A stretch of 64,000 bases of DNA from Acidisarcina sp. (GCA_035539175.1 DATLIY010000013.1:62001-126000), one strand, 5' to 3'; shown: positions 27,593-37,319, counted from the first letter of the stretch. Numbers and translations: made by a program. Notes: generated by a model from the letters alone, not told the origin.

Positions 27593-27609
27593 TTGGCATA
27601 AATCGTGCA
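27593..27609 (+). promoter_or_regulatory. Candidate sigma-54 promoter of the OmpA lipoprotein gene
   Basis: TTGGCATAAATCGTGCA places GG (27595-27596) and GC (27607-27608) at the exact -24/-12 spacing, with TGGCA and GCA context. Transcription would start near 27620, about 55 bases before the ATG. The surrounding 240 bases are clearly more AT-rich than the flanks. Whether an enhancer site exists was not determined. Confidence 0.35.
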
Positions 27610-27674
27610 TCTCATCACTTACTTGACGGTCATGATGTTCGAATTCAAATACCGACACAACGGAGCGCAAGTCC

Positions 27675-28418
27675 ATGAAGGCAGATACTTTTAAATCGTT
27701 GAGGGCAATTTCAGCCTTGGGAGCCGTTTCCATCCTTTGTATTACGGGCTGCTCCACGAAGAACTACGTCCGTAAACAAACAGCCCCCATTATCCAGCAC
27801 ACAAATGAGCTGGACGATGCCACAGCGACCAATAATCGCAACATCAAGGACGTCGACCAGCGGGCGCAGCAGGGAATTACCCAGGCACAATCTTCGGCAG
27901 ACGCAGCTACTCAAAAGGCGACTGAGGCAGGACAGTCCGCGACCCAGGCGCAATCCTCCGCGCAGGAAGCTGTGAACCGTGCAGACTCGCTTGCCAGTGT
28001 GGTAAAGAACCTGGACAACTACAAGTCCATCGCGGATGTCTCTGTCACCTTCGGGTTCGATAAGGCTGTGTTGACCAAGGCGGATAAGGCCGATCTCGAC
28101 AAGTTCGCGACGCAACTCACCGATGCCAAGAGTTACATCCTGGAAGTCACAGGTGGAACGGATTCGACGGGCGATGCCCAATACAACTACGGTCTGAGCC
28201 AGCGTCGTGCGGATGCGGTGGTGCAGTATCTCGCGTCCACGTATAACGTCGCTCCTCACCGCTTCTACCTGATCGGCATTGGAAAGGATCAGGCGGTTGC
28301 GTCGAACAGTACTGCCGCAGGACGCGCCAAGAACCGCAGGGTCACCGTGCAACTGCTATCCAACATGGCAGAAGGGAATGCGCCTCAGCAGACGGGCAGC
28401 GTGGCACAGCCGAAGTAA
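27675..28418 (+). CDS. OmpA-family lipoprotein with Ala-rich coiled coil
   Basis: The 247-residue protein has a lipoprotein signal with the lipobox ILCITGC-S, so acylation at the cysteine near residue 26 is expected. Residues about 45-120 form an Ala/Gln/Ser-rich heptad region, with repeats such as ATQKATEAGQSATQAQ, resembling an Lpp-like coiled coil. The C-terminal OmpA domain (about 130-235) has SVTFGFDKAVLTK, YGLSQRRADAVVQYL and GRAKNRRVTVQLL, the peptidoglycan-binding signature including the conserved arginine. It probably tethers the outer membrane to peptidoglycan and is distinct from the Pal gene at 50.3 kb. Confidence 0.88.
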   Translation: MKADTFKSLRAISALGAVSILCITGCSTKNYVRKQTAPIIQHTNELDDATATNNRNIKDVDQRAQQGITQAQSSADAATQKATEAGQSATQAQSSAQEAVNRADSLASVVKNLDNYKSIADVSVTFGFDKAVLTKADKADLDKFATQLTDAKSYILEVTGGTDSTGDAQYNYGLSQRRADAVVQYLASTYNVAPHRFYLIGIGKDQAVASNSTAAGRAKNRRVTVQLLSNMAEGNAPQQTGSVAQPK

Positions 28419-28435
28419 CCAGAGTCCGATAGGGC

Positions 28436-29956
28436 TTAGGAATTGCCGGGATAGGCGTGGGAGATGCTGAATTCTTCCACGCCGGTCCCGGCATTTGTCT
28501 GTGGAGATGCAACTTCAACCCGGTTACGACCCAATTTCTTGGCTTGATAGCAGGCTTCATCCGCAGCGTGAAGGGCACTCTCCATCTCACTCCTCCATGT
28601 CGCCGTAGCAACTCCGGCGCTGATGGTTGCGCTGACCTCGCAGGAGCCGAGATCGATGTGAGCCGCTGCTACGGTCTCTCGAATCCGCTCTGCCAGGAGG
28701 GTGGCTGCAGACGCTCCATAGAGGGGCACAACGATTAAGAACTCCTCGCCGCCCCATCTACCCAGCGAATCATAGGGCCGTAACATCGAGGCCATCACCT
28801 GCGCGAGCTTGCGAAGCATGTGGTCGCCTGCCGTATGACCATAGAGATCGTTGACCATCTTGAAGTGATCAACATCCAGCATGACGACGCCGACAGACTG
28901 ATGCGTCCGTTCGGCTCGTTGCAGTTCCAACTCCAAAATGTTGAGGATCGCCGCGCGATTCCACAGGCCGGTCAAGGCGTCATGCGTGGCCTGCCGCTCC
29001 AGGCTCTTCCTTATCCTCTGCAGGCGATCCTGCGTGATCAGTTGCCGTGCGCTGAATGTAAGAAACGAGAGCGCAACCATAGCGCCGACGTAGTTGACGC
29101 TGTTCCGAAGGATAGTAGCGGCCATGTAGAGGATCAGCGCGGGGTAGAGCGATGGCAGAAGAAGAGTGATCCGGGAGTAGCGTCCCTGGCCCAGTTCCCA
29201 CTTCTCGTCGGGTTCCCCATGCTCGTTCCAGCGCATGACGAAGATCAGCGGAGCGCATAGCACCAGCGGATATCGCAGATGGAAGATCGCAGGCAGTCGC
29301 GCACCCAGGCCAAACCAGTCTGTTATGTCCAACAGGCAGGAGAGAGATAGCAGGATGCCCAGTTGGCGGAACAGGGCACGCCGATTTCGTGCCCGGCTGG
29401 TTCTGGAGCGCAGGAAGAATGCGCCGATGACGGCGGCGTAGTAGACAAAGTATGGAAGGGATATCCAGCGGTCTTCCGCGGCCAGAGTGACCCATCCGCG
29501 ATGCATGATCTGGAATGAGCGACAGGCAACCAGGGCAAAGATGACTGCCTGAAGCATGTCGGCAATCAGCGTTGTGTGGAACCACCGGCCATTGCGATCA
29601 GGCTCAAGCAAAATCGCAATACTGAGCGGCACGAACCACATATTGAAGAGAAAGGACATGAAGGAGTGGAAGAACGCCACCCCGGGAAACCACTGCGTGA
29701 ACACCCAGAGGATTTGCGCGGAAGCATAAAGGATGTAGGCGAATTCCAGCAGACGCCACACAGCTTTGACGTATCCGCTGCAACGCTGCGCGGTCCTCTC
29801 CACCACCAGCAGGACCAGGATGGCAGTCATCCACTCGATGAGGTGCAGGGTAAAGAAGGCTCTGGGAGTCGCGCCGCCAAATAAAAGGCAGATTGCATAT
29901 GCTACGAGCAGTAAGCTCGCGATGCGTTGTCCCGCGATGTCCCAGGGTCGTTCCAC
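28436..29956 (-). CDS. Membrane-bound diguanylate cyclase (GGDEF)
   Basis: The C-terminal 160 residues form a GGDEF domain: VVMLDVDHFKMVNDLYGHTAGD and the active-site GRWGGEEFLIVV. The GGEEF motif is the catalytic form, so c-di-GMP synthesis from GTP is expected. No RxxD inhibitory site is obvious. The N-terminal ~320 residues contain about seven hydrophobic segments of no family I can name, presumably a membrane sensor. The open frame extends upstream into pyrE; I start at GTG 29956, the first start beyond the pyrE stop, giving 506 residues. It probably forms an operon with pyrE. Confidence 0.85.
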   Translation of the reverse strand: MERPWDIAGQRIASLLLVAYAICLLFGGATPRAFFTLHLIEWMTAILVLLVVERTAQRCSGYVKAVWRLLEFAYILYASAQILWVFTQWFPGVAFFHSFMSFLFNMWFVPLSIAILLEPDRNGRWFHTTLIADMLQAVIFALVACRSFQIMHRGWVTLAAEDRWISLPYFVYYAAVIGAFFLRSRTSRARNRRALFRQLGILLSLSCLLDITDWFGLGARLPAIFHLRYPLVLCAPLIFVMRWNEHGEPDEKWELGQGRYSRITLLLPSLYPALILYMAATILRNSVNYVGAMVALSFLTFSARQLITQDRLQRIRKSLERQATHDALTGLWNRAAILNILELELQRAERTHQSVGVVMLDVDHFKMVNDLYGHTAGDHMLRKLAQVMASMLRPYDSLGRWGGEEFLIVVPLYGASAATLLAERIRETVAAAHIDLGSCEVSATISAGVATATWRSEMESALHAADEACYQAKKLGRNRVEVASPQTNAGTGVEEFSISHAYPGNS

Positions 29957-30026
29957 ATTTGGAAACTGCCGTCTTCTATATCTTCGGCAAAGCTCTGCAG
30001 TTTCTTTAGGGAAACGACATATTTCT

Positions 30027-30632
30027 TTACATCGGCATCTGGCGTATATGCTCGGCGCGAACTTCGGCTGCGGTAAAGAGGCTGAAGAAAGGGGCTCCCT
30101 TCGCGGCTTCCTCGACGGCGCGTCGGCCGCCGGCCTCCTCGCGCTCCACCAGGCACACGACGGCAAGGATGTTCATGCCGGCCTCGCGCGCAGCTTCAAT
30201 CGCGGCAATGGTCGAGGCTCCCGTCGTACACACGTCATCGACGATCAATACATCGGCGCCCTTTTCGCAGAAGCCTTCGACCCTCCTGGCGGTGCCGTGC
30301 GCTTTTTCGGCTTTGCGCACCAGGAAGCCGTGGATCCACGGCGCGTTGGGATGTTCGAGAGCATAGCAGGCGCTGGCGGTGGCGACATTGGAGACGATCG
30401 GGTCTGCCCCCATCGTCATTCCTCCCACGGCTGCCGGCTTTAATTTCTGTTTGTGGAGCAACTCCAGGATGGCGAGGCCAGTAAGGCGGCCGCCCTCTGC
30501 ATGGAGAGTGGTGGTGCGGCAGTCGATGTAGTAGTCGCTGGTTCCTCCGGAAGAGAGCTTGAACTCTCCCAGCTTGAAGGAAATGCGGGAGAGCAACTGA
30601 AGAAGGGCGGAGCGGGAGTCATGGGTCGTCAT
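30027..30632 (-). CDS. pyrE: Orotate phosphoribosyltransferase
   Basis: PyrE joins orotate to PRPP in pyrimidine synthesis. The 201-residue protein has the PRPP-binding signature DVLIVDDVCTTGAS (127-140). FKLSSGGTSDYYIDCR is the conserved N-terminal orotate/PRPP hood segment, and the flexible-loop lysines are in FLVRKAEKAHGT. Length fits the family (190-225). No other pyr gene is nearby. The diguanylate cyclase begins 70 bases after its stop. Confidence 0.94.
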   Translation of the reverse strand: MTTHDSRSALLQLLSRISFKLGEFKLSSGGTSDYYIDCRTTTLHAEGGRLTGLAILELLHKQKLKPAAVGGMTMGADPIVSNVATASACYALEHPNAPWIHGFLVRKAEKAHGTARRVEGFCEKGADVLIVDDVCTTGASTIAAIEAAREAGMNILAVVCLVEREEAGGRRAVEEAAKGAPFFSLFTAAEVRAEHIRQMPM

Positions 30633-30686
30633 CGATAGCGATTGTAACGGAATCAGGCGCTATTTCCCCCGGCTCCTGCGAAGTGC

Positions 30687-31625
30687 TTAGCTGCGCAGTT
30701 TGTCCAGGTGGCGAAAACCATCCGTTGCCAGAAAAACCAGGGCGAAAATGGAGAAATTGTAAGCTGCATGGACGGCCACACTGGCGGCGAGCGAACTGGT
30801 TGCCAGGCGCACTACGCAAAGAACGATGCTGACTCCAAAAAGAACCGATAGCGGCGCAAAGGCGTGAGCGAGTTGCTCGGCATGCAGCAGAGCAAAGGGA
30901 ATACTTGTGCCGATCGATGCCACGACCATCGCGAGCAGGCTCCACGAGGGCTGCCCTGAGACGGGATCGAGCGGACGTTCGGGCTGATGGGCGAATTGCT
31001 GGCCCAGCCAGTCCCATGCCGTGGCCAGCGAAGGCAGGAGGAAGCCTCGGAAGGCTAACTCTTCCAGCGCGGGAGCGATAAAGATCCCGAAGATGCTGAT
31101 CATCCAGATGGAAGATCGCGTTTTGAAGAAGTCATCGATGGGGAGCGTCTTGGGAATGGGCAGGAAGTTCGAAAGGAACTGTACCGCCAGCCCCACGCCG
31201 AGGCCAGTCATCAGGAGCCAGGGCCACCGGCGACGGGCGACTCCGAGATTCCACGACACCCCATCCAGAAACGGCCGATACCACATGAGTGGAAATAGAA
31301 ACCAGCTCACTGCCCAGATCAGGAAGTAGGCGACAGCCATCGTCGGGATCACGATCAGCGGATTCTTCTGGATCTTTTCTACTGGAAGGCTGCCGAAGAT
31401 GTGCAGGGCGCTGCCCAGGCCGACAATGAACATCACCCCAAGCATCGCAAGGACGACGATTCCGCCAAAGATGAGCGTGTGTCCCAGGTGGGGAACGGCG
31501 CGGGGTTCGTGGGCAAAGACCTGCTCCGGCGGGGACGGCGGAAAGCTGGCCTGCGGAGCTGGATCTGGCGGCTGTGTGGCTTCAGCGTGCGAGGCTACAT
31601 CGAACCGCTCGGGATCGGTGGTCAT
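30687..31625 (-). CDS. CPBP-family intramembrane metalloprotease
   Basis: The 312-residue membrane protein carries the CPBP/Abi motifs EELAFR (188-193) and FALLH (244-248). These supply the glutamates and histidine that form the catalytic site of Rce1-like intramembrane proteases. About six to eight hydrophobic segments follow a Pro-rich cytoplasmic N-terminus of 45 residues. Substrates in bacteria are mostly unknown, with roles in bacteriocin self-immunity or lipoprotein and prenyl-protein processing proposed for homologues. Its ATG overlaps the uvrA stop (ATGA, 31622-31625), so translation is coupled to uvrA. Confidence 0.86.
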   Translation of the reverse strand: MTTDPERFDVASHAEATQPPDPAPQASFPPSPPEQVFAHEPRAVPHLGHTLIFGGIVVLAMLGVMFIVGLGSALHIFGSLPVEKIQKNPLIVIPTMAVAYFLIWAVSWFLFPLMWYRPFLDGVSWNLGVARRRWPWLLMTGLGVGLAVQFLSNFLPIPKTLPIDDFFKTRSSIWMISIFGIFIAPALEELAFRGFLLPSLATAWDWLGQQFAHQPERPLDPVSGQPSWSLLAMVVASIGTSIPFALLHAEQLAHAFAPLSVLFGVSIVLCVVRLATSSLAASVAVHAAYNFSIFALVFLATDGFRHLDKLRS

Positions 31626-34543
31626 ACTTCTTCTTCCTTTGTGGCGTGTTTTCTGCCGTTCCTGTTTGCTGCCTTAGCCGGCTTTCTGGCCGGGGCTTTA
31701 CCGTTTGCGGAAGCGCCGTTGGGCGTGAGCGCCGCCAGAGCAGGCTCGGCAGCAGCAGGTGCCTGCGCTTTCTGCGGGTAATAGCGCCGCAGAAACTCGC
31801 CGGTATACGAGTCAGACACCCATGCAACATCCTGCGGTCTGCCTTCGGCGACGACCAGGCCGCCATCCTCGCCACCTTCGGGTCCCAGGTCGATCAGCCA
31901 GTCGGCGTTGCGGATGACATCGAGATTATGTTCGATGATGATCACCGTATTGCCAAGATCGGCGAGCCGATGCAGAACCTCGAGCAGCTTGCGAACGTCG
32001 TCAAAATGCAGGCCGGTGGTCGGTTCGTCCAGCAGGTAGAGCGTGCGCCCCGTCTGGCGTTTGGAGAGTTCGCGGGCGAGCTTCATGCGCTGTGCCTCGC
32101 CGCCGCTCAGCGTGGTGGCCGCCTGGCCCAGGTGAATGTAGCCGAGGCCCACGTCTACCAGCGTCCTCAGCTTCTGGTTCACTTGCGGAATGTCGGCCAG
32201 GACAGGCAAGGCATCCTCAATCGACAGCTCCAGCACATCGGCGATGGAGTAGCCATTGAACTTGACGGCCAGGGTCTCCTGATTGTAACGGCGACCGTTA
32301 CAAACTTCGCAGAGTACGTAGACGTCGGGGAGAAAATTCATCTCGATGCGGCGCTGGCCTTCACCCTGGCATGCTTCGCACCGTCCTCCGGAGACGTTGA
32401 AGGAGAAGCGCCCTGGCTTGTAGCCGCGTTCCCGCGACTGTGGAAGCATGGCAAAGAGATCGCGAATTGCTGTGAAGACCCCGGTGTATGTCGCCGGATT
32501 GGAGCGAGGCGTGCGGCCTATCGGCGACTGATCGATGCGGATGGCCTTATCGATCTGGTCGAAGCCGGTTATGGAGGTGTGTTCCCCTGCCTCTTCGCGG
32601 GAGCCGTAAAGCTCATGGGCGAGCGAGCGGTAAAGAATGTCATTGACGAGCGTGCTCTTGCCCGAGCCGCTTACCCCGGTCACCACCGTCATTACACCCA
32701 CGGGGAAGCGGACATTGAGGTTCTGCAGATTATGGCTGCGTGCGCCAAGGACGGTGAGCCACTTATTCGTCAGCGGCCGGGGCTCGCTGCGATGCAGAAC
32801 GTTGAACTCCCCGCTCAGGTAGCGCCCGGTGAGCGATGCAGGAGCGTTGACGATTTCGGCTGGAGTGCCCTCGGCGACGACCTGCCCGCCCAGCTTTCCC
32901 GCGCCTGGTCCCAGGTCGAGCACATAGTCCGCGTGCCGGATGGTGTCCTCATCATGCTCCACCACGAGAACTGTATTCCCCAGGTTCCGCAGCGATTCCA
33001 GCGCAGCGATGAGCCGTTGATTGTCTCGCTGGTGGAGGCCGATCGATGGTTCGTCGAGCACGTAGAGAACCCCTCGCAAACGCGATCCGATCTGCGTAGC
33101 GAGCCGAATCCGCTGGCCCTCGCCCCCGGAGAGCGTGGCAGCATTGCGGTCAAGCGAGAGATAGTTGAGTCCCACGGCGTTCAGAAATTCCAGCCGCTCG
33201 ATAATCTCGTGGCGCAGGCGTTCGGCAATCAGCGCCTCCCGCTCGGAGAATTGAAAGCTTTCGGCTGCGGCCAATGCACGACGAAGCGGAAGCGCGGTGA
33301 AGTCCGCGATCGAAAGGTCTCCAATCTTGACGGCAAGCGACTCCGGCCGCAGTCTGCGGCCTTTACACGAAGGGCAGGTCGAGGCAGACATATAGCCCAT
33401 CAGCCATTCGCGGTAGGCATCGGACTTCGACTCCTCCAGGCTGTTGCGCAGGTAGGCGACGATTCCGTGGAAGCCGGTACGTGGCGCTTCGGTCTTGCTG
33501 GGGCCATAAAGCAGAGTGTTCTGCTGCTTCTCGGTCAGTTCTTCGAAAGGCTGGCTCAGATCGATCTTGTAGCGATCCGCCGCGAGCTGGATGAGCTTAT
33601 GAAGATATTGCGAGCTGGAGCCGGGACCGAGGCCGCCATCGAGCAGGGGCTTCTTCCAGTCGGCAACGATCTTATTCGGGTCGAAGTCGTAAATGCTGCC
33701 CAGGCCGTGGCACTCCGTGCAGGCACCGTAGGCCGAGTTGAAGGAGAAGCTCCTTGGTTCCAGCTTCGGCACGTCGAGGCCGCAATCGGGGCACGCCATC
33801 GATGAGGAGAAGATCTGTTCCTCTCCGCCAGACAAAGCCACGAGCACCAGCCCATTGGCCATCTGGAGAGCCTTCGCGATCGAGGTTTCCAATCGCTTCT
33901 CCACTCCGGGCTTGAGCACCACGCGGTCGACGACGGCTTCGATGGTGTGATTCTTTCGTTTCTCCAATTGGATCGGGTCCGCCAGGTCTCGCATCTCGCC
34001 ATCGATGCGGGCGCGAAATCCCTGCTGATCCAGTTCGTCGAGCAGGTCCTTGAACTCACCCTTCCGCCCGCGCACCACCGGCGCGTAGATTGTCACCCGC
34101 TCCGTTTTCGCTTTTGCCAGAATGCGCTCGACGATCTGCTCCGGAGACTGCCGGGAGATGGGTTGACCGCACCGCGGGCAATGGGGCACGCCCACGGATG
34201 CGTACAGCAGGCGCAGGTAATCGTAGATTTCGGTGATCGTTCCTACGGTAGAGCGGGGACTGCGGCTCGTAGTCTTTTGTTCAATGGAGATTGCCGGGCT
34301 CAGGCCTTCAATCGAATCGACATCGGGGCGCTCGATCTGATCGAGAAACTGGCGGGCATAGGGCGAGAGCGTTTCCACATATCTCCGCTGACCCTCTGCG
34401 TAGATGGTGTCAAATGCCAGCGACGACTTGCCGGACCCGGAGAGTCCGGTGATGACAGTCAGCGTGTTGCGGGGAATCTGCACGCTGATGTCGCGAAGAT
34501 TGTGCTGGCGCGCGCCGCGCACCGTTATATGTGTAATGGCCAT
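31622..34543 (-). CDS. uvrA: UvrABC excinuclease subunit A
   Basis: UvrA is the damage-recognition ATPase of nucleotide-excision repair. The 973-residue protein has two ABC modules with Walker [21 protein letters not shown] and [15 protein letters not shown]. Two signature motifs, [13 protein letters not shown] and [13 protein letters not shown], are present. CxxC zinc clusters appear as [25 protein letters not shown] and CEACQGEG with CEVCNG. The C-terminus carries about 45 extra Ala/Lys-rich residues (ending ATKEEEV) not needed by the family, probably disordered. The gene is preceded by a plausible promoter at 34649-34678. Confidence 0.97.
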   Translation of the reverse strand: MAITHITVRGARQHNLRDISVQIPRNTLTVITGLSGSGKSSLAFDTIYAEGQRRYVETLSPYARQFLDQIERPDVDSIEGLSPAISIEQKTTSRSPRSTVGTITEIYDYLRLLYASVGVPHCPRCGQPISRQSPEQIVERILAKAKTERVTIYAPVVRGRKGEFKDLLDELDQQGFRARIDGEMRDLADPIQLEKRKNHTIEAVVDRVVLKPGVEKRLETSIAKALQMANGLVLVALSGGEEQIFSSSMACPDCGLDVPKLEPRSFSFNSAYGACTECHGLGSIYDFDPNKIVADWKKPLLDGGLGPGSSSQYLHKLIQLAADRYKIDLSQPFEELTEKQQNTLLYGPSKTEAPRTGFHGIVAYLRNSLEESKSDAYREWLMGYMSASTCPSCKGRRLRPESLAVKIGDLSIADFTALPLRRALAAAESFQFSEREALIAERLRHEIIERLEFLNAVGLNYLSLDRNAATLSGGEGQRIRLATQIGSRLRGVLYVLDEPSIGLHQRDNQRLIAALESLRNLGNTVLVVEHDEDTIRHADYVLDLGPGAGKLGGQVVAEGTPAEIVNAPASLTGRYLSGEFNVLHRSEPRPLTNKWLTVLGARSHNLQNLNVRFPVGVMTVVTGVSGSGKSTLVNDILYRSLAHELYGSREEAGEHTSITGFDQIDKAIRIDQSPIGRTPRSNPATYTGVFTAIRDLFAMLPQSRERGYKPGRFSFNVSGGRCEACQGEGQRRIEMNFLPDVYVLCEVCNGRRYNQETLAVKFNGYSIADVLELSIEDALPVLADIPQVNQKLRTLVDVGLGYIHLGQAATTLSGGEAQRMKLARELSKRQTGRTLYLLDEPTTGLHFDDVRKLLEVLHRLADLGNTVIIIEHNLDVIRNADWLIDLGPEGGEDGGLVVAEGRPQDVAWVSDSYTGEFLRRYYPQKAQAPAAAEPALAALTPNGASANGKAPARKPAKAANRNGRKHATKEEEV

Positions 34544-34648
34544 TCTTGAGGCTTTATGGGAACTCGAGGAGAAATCGCACGGTTTTAATAGCTCGGCCTC
34601 GACAGCAAGACGACTGCGAGAGTTAAAATGACGAAAGACTCCTTATGT

Positions 34649-34678
34649 ATCTTATTAGGCAACAGAAACGCGGGTCAA
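34649..34678 (-). promoter_or_regulatory. uvrA: Candidate uvrA promoter on the minus strand
   Basis: On the minus strand TTGACC (34673-34678) and TAAGAT (34649-34654) are 18 bases apart, giving a start near 34642 and a leader of about 100 bases. The -35 box is duplicated by the adjacent 11-base tandem repeat. Confidence 0.45.
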
Positions 34679-34689
34679 ACGCGGGTCAA
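34668..34689. repeat. Tandem 11-bp repeat ACGCGGGTCAA
   Basis: Two perfect head-to-tail copies (34668-34678 and 34679-34689) lie in the divergent region between uvrA and the small membrane-protein gene. Each copy contains TTGACC on the minus strand. Confidence 0.7.
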
Positions 34690-34834
34690 ATGCTGCGTTT
34701 CTCTGCGACAATTGCTTCACACAAATCGCCTTCACTGTTTGAGTGAGGCCAAACCTGAAGTTGGATGACGACCGGAAAGTGCTATATCCATCCGGTGGCA
34801 AACAGAGGCAAGCTTCATCACTTAGAAGGCGAGA

Positions 34835-35005
34835 ATGCAGGATATAGTCAATACGTTTCTTTTGATCTGTGCGGCGATGGGCTCCCTTGCCCTGGGTGTG
34901 CTGCTAGCTTATGCCACCTGCAAAGTGGGCTTTCATGTACTGCGGATGCACGCACGATCCTATGCCGCACCGCGAGCCAAGGCCGAGATCGCCCGCGTTT
35001 CCTAG
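34835..35005 (+). CDS. 56-residue single-pass membrane protein
   Basis: This short frame starts at ATG 34835 after AAGGCGAG and encodes 56 residues. The first 36 include a strong hydrophobic helix (TFLLICAAMGSLALGVLLAY). It is followed by a basic tail with HVLRMHARSYAAPRAKAE, so an N-out/C-in inner-membrane topology is expected by the positive-inside rule. I know no family. It is divergent from uvrA and convergent with the following minus-strand gene. Evidence for reality is the hydrophobic-then-basic composition, a fair ribosome-binding site, and no competing frame. Confidence 0.5.
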   Translation: MQDIVNTFLLICAAMGSLALGVLLAYATCKVGFHVLRMHARSYAAPRAKAEIARVS

Positions 35006-35164
35006 GTTTTTCGCTGCCTGGCACTTCCTGTTCAGTTTCGTATCTGTTTGCCGTGTCCCGCAGTTTCCCTCGATAGCTCTTTCCCACATATTGATTGAAG
35101 AGGACGGCACTCGATTCCACCCCTGCGGCCTGAACACGCGCGCAGGCAAGCAGTGTGGGTCGCC

Positions 35165-36169
35165 CTATTGCTGCGGCGGCGGTTGTTCCTGCTGCTGATC
35201 CTGACGCATCCTTTGTAGCTGTTCAAGCAACTGCTGTGGGGTTTTTACCTCGCTGCCGGGAGTCGCATTCGGATTCTGTACCGGAGGTGGCACGGGTTGC
35301 GCTTCTGCGGGCAGCGTTTCCGTATCCTGCCCTCCCTGGTCGGGTTCAGCTTCTTCCTCTTCTGGGGGTTGCGTTGCAGCAGCGGCGGTTGTGGGCGCGG
35401 ATGTACCGTTCTTCTGGCTGAGAATCAGTTGACGTGGAGCTCCATCCGCCATCTCCCCCACCATCAGGACGTTGTATCCAGCTCCTTCCAGCAGGGCAGA
35501 GAGAACGTCACGCGGCGCACCGGGACCATAATTTCCGAAGACTCGCTCATCGTGGGTCAGGCCTTCCACCTTCATTCCTGTGGCCGCGCCGATGTCGTGC
35601 AACACCTGCGAAAGGCTGGAGTTATCCGACTGAATTGCTATATGGCCCGGACTGACGTGCACCTGGGCGTGATTGGCGGGCAGTTGCAGCAGAGACACTG
35701 GCGCGGTGGGCGCTGGTGGGGCTGGTTCCGGCTGTGGGCGCACCGCATTGGGCGGCGCTCCCCGGCGATGGGACCTGGGGGTAGCAGAGGCTGCCGGAGA
35801 CCGCTGAGCCATGCTCTGTGCGGCGCCCGGTGTGGCTCCCGGTGTGGCCGCGGGAGCCTGGGCCGACGTGGAGGATGGGGCGACCAAAGGGGCTGCGGGC
35901 GAGACCGGAGGGACTCGTTTTGGCCGGGGACTCCGCACGATCGGCGCATTCATCTCCGGGGGCATATTGTCCTGCGCGATGGCGTTGCCGGGGGCGAGAG
36001 CGAAGATACCAAGCAACGGGGTACAAAGCAGCGCGGCAGCGGCGGTTACGCAGACCTGCCGCAGTGCAGGCAATCGCCTATGCCGCTGGGCGCAGTCTTC
36101 ATCGGCGCATCCTTCGAAGGCGAATCCCGCCAATATGTGAGCCTTTCGAGAGTCGATAAGGGAGCGCAT
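35165..36169 (-). CDS. Exported STN-like domain protein with Pro-rich linkers
   Basis: The 334-residue protein has a hydrophobic export segment at about 37-66 (VTAAAALLCTPLLGIFALAPG, ending AIAQ) after an unusually long hydrophilic N-region, so the true start may be internal. A Pro/Ala-rich linker follows to about 165. Then comes a compact domain with SLSQVLHDIGAATGMKVEGL and DVLSALLEGAGYNVLMVG, resembling the secretin/TonB N-terminal (STN) fold. The tail is Glu/Gln/Pro-rich. No secretin barrel or TonB receptor is fused or adjacent. Function is unknown; a periplasmic interaction role is inferred from the STN resemblance. Confidence 0.62.
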   Translation of the reverse strand: MRSLIDSRKAHILAGFAFEGCADEDCAQRHRRLPALRQVCVTAAAALLCTPLLGIFALAPGNAIAQDNMPPEMNAPIVRSPRPKRVPPVSPAAPLVAPSSTSAQAPAATPGATPGAAQSMAQRSPAASATPRSHRRGAPPNAVRPQPEPAPPAPTAPVSLLQLPANHAQVHVSPGHIAIQSDNSSLSQVLHDIGAATGMKVEGLTHDERVFGNYGPGAPRDVLSALLEGAGYNVLMVGEMADGAPRQLILSQKNGTSAPTTAAAATQPPEEEEAEPDQGGQDTETLPAEAQPVPPPVQNPNATPGSEVKTPQQLLEQLQRMRQDQQQEQPPPQQ

Positions 36170-36317
36170 CCAAGACCACCATATTCCGCTCCGGCGCCAG
36201 CCGGCTGCAGCAGAAGCATCTATGTACTAGACTACAGTGGTTTCCATCCGCTTGCGTTTTTTTGCGGGAGTAGGGAAGACCTGCAGGATTTTCATACAGA
36301 TAGGACGAATCGAATTG

Positions 36318-37319
36318 ATGCGATGGCCGCGAGCTAACGGGTTGACGTTGAGCATTCAGGGTGTGCTGGCCGTGGTGACGATGTTGTACGGAGGGACGGC
36401 TTTTGCCGTCACCTGCATCACGCAAGCACAGATGACCGTGAGCCAGCGATCGGAATTGCAGCAGGCGGCGCTTCATCTTGGCCAGCTCGTCCAGAAGGGC
36501 GATACGGCCACGATTAAGACTGGAACTCTCCCCAAGGTGGCCAGCCAATTTGAGGGGATCGCCAGCGGGATACAGTCGTCATCGCCGCTGATCCAGGGGG
36601 CGGCCCTGACCGTCGATCAGATCTATTCGCTGGATGCCTCCGATCTGAAGCAGCCGCAGGATACCCAGTTCTTTTGTGGCGTGGGGGGAACTCCGCTGGC
36701 CGTCGCGCTGAATTTCCAGCAGCTTCCGCCGGGGCAGTATGCCTTTGTCATTCTGCATGCCACAGGCGTAGTTCAGCCGCAGCAGATGGCGTTCATTCTG
36801 GCGAATGACGGCGGCTGGAAGCTGGCGGGCTTCTACGTTCGCCCCATGTTGTTTGCCGGCCACGACGGCGTCTGGTATTGGAGCCAGGCTCGCGACTATG
36901 CGAAGAAGAATCAGAACTGGGTCGCTTACTTCTACTACCAGACTGCGCAGTTTCTCTTGATCCCGGTCGATTTCCTCGGCAGCCCGAACCTTGAAAAGCT
37001 GCAACGCGAGCAGGCAGCGGCGCTGCCTTCCGGCCTTCCCGGAGCGCAGCCCATGGTGCTGACGCTGAACGGCCAGAGCTGGAACATCAATAGCCTGCGC
37101 ACGGATGCTTCCCTGGGGGGACTCGATCTGGTCATTCACTACCAGGCGCAGGCTGGAGGAGATCCGGTAGTCTCGCGGCAAAGGGCCATCGAAGTGATGA
37201 AGGCGATGCTTGCCGCGCATCCCGAGTTGCGCCCGGCGTTTCACGGACTATGGGTGTATGCAGATACTCCGGATCATGCAGAGTATGCCGTCGAGCTGCC
37301 GATGGCGCAGATTCCGTGA
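36318..37319 (+). CDS. Secreted protein of unknown function
   Basis: The 333-residue product starts best at ATG 36318, where a signal peptide follows directly (LSIQGVLAVVTMLYGGTAFA-V). An upstream ATG at 36237 would place 27 extra residues in front of it. The mature protein has a helical N-terminal region, then mixed alpha/beta segments. Only two cysteines are visible, one just after the predicted cleavage site and one in FFCGVGG. GGWKLAGFYVRPMLFAGHDG and WYWSQARDYAKKNQNWVAYFYYQ resemble the helical pairs found in stress-type or TPR-like exported acidobacterial proteins, but I cannot name a family. It is divergent from the STN-like gene. Confidence 0.65.
   Translation: MRWPRANGLTLSIQGVLAVVTMLYGGTAFAVTCITQAQMTVSQRSELQQAALHLGQLVQKGDTATIKTGTLPKVASQFEGIASGIQSSSPLIQGAALTVDQIYSLDASDLKQPQDTQFFCGVGGTPLAVALNFQQLPPGQYAFVILHATGVVQPQQMAFILANDGGWKLAGFYVRPMLFAGHDGVWYWSQARDYAKKNQNWVAYFYYQTAQFLLIPVDFLGSPNLEKLQREQAAALPSGLPGAQPMVLTLNGQSWNINSLRTDASLGGLDLVIHYQAQAGGDPVVSRQRAIEVMKAMLAAHPELRPAFHGLWVYADTPDHAEYAVELPMAQIP

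Noticed and set aside
31574-33805. 743-codon plus-strand open frame
   Set aside because: It is antisense to uvrA, which has all family motifs; long shadow frames are common in GC-rich genes.
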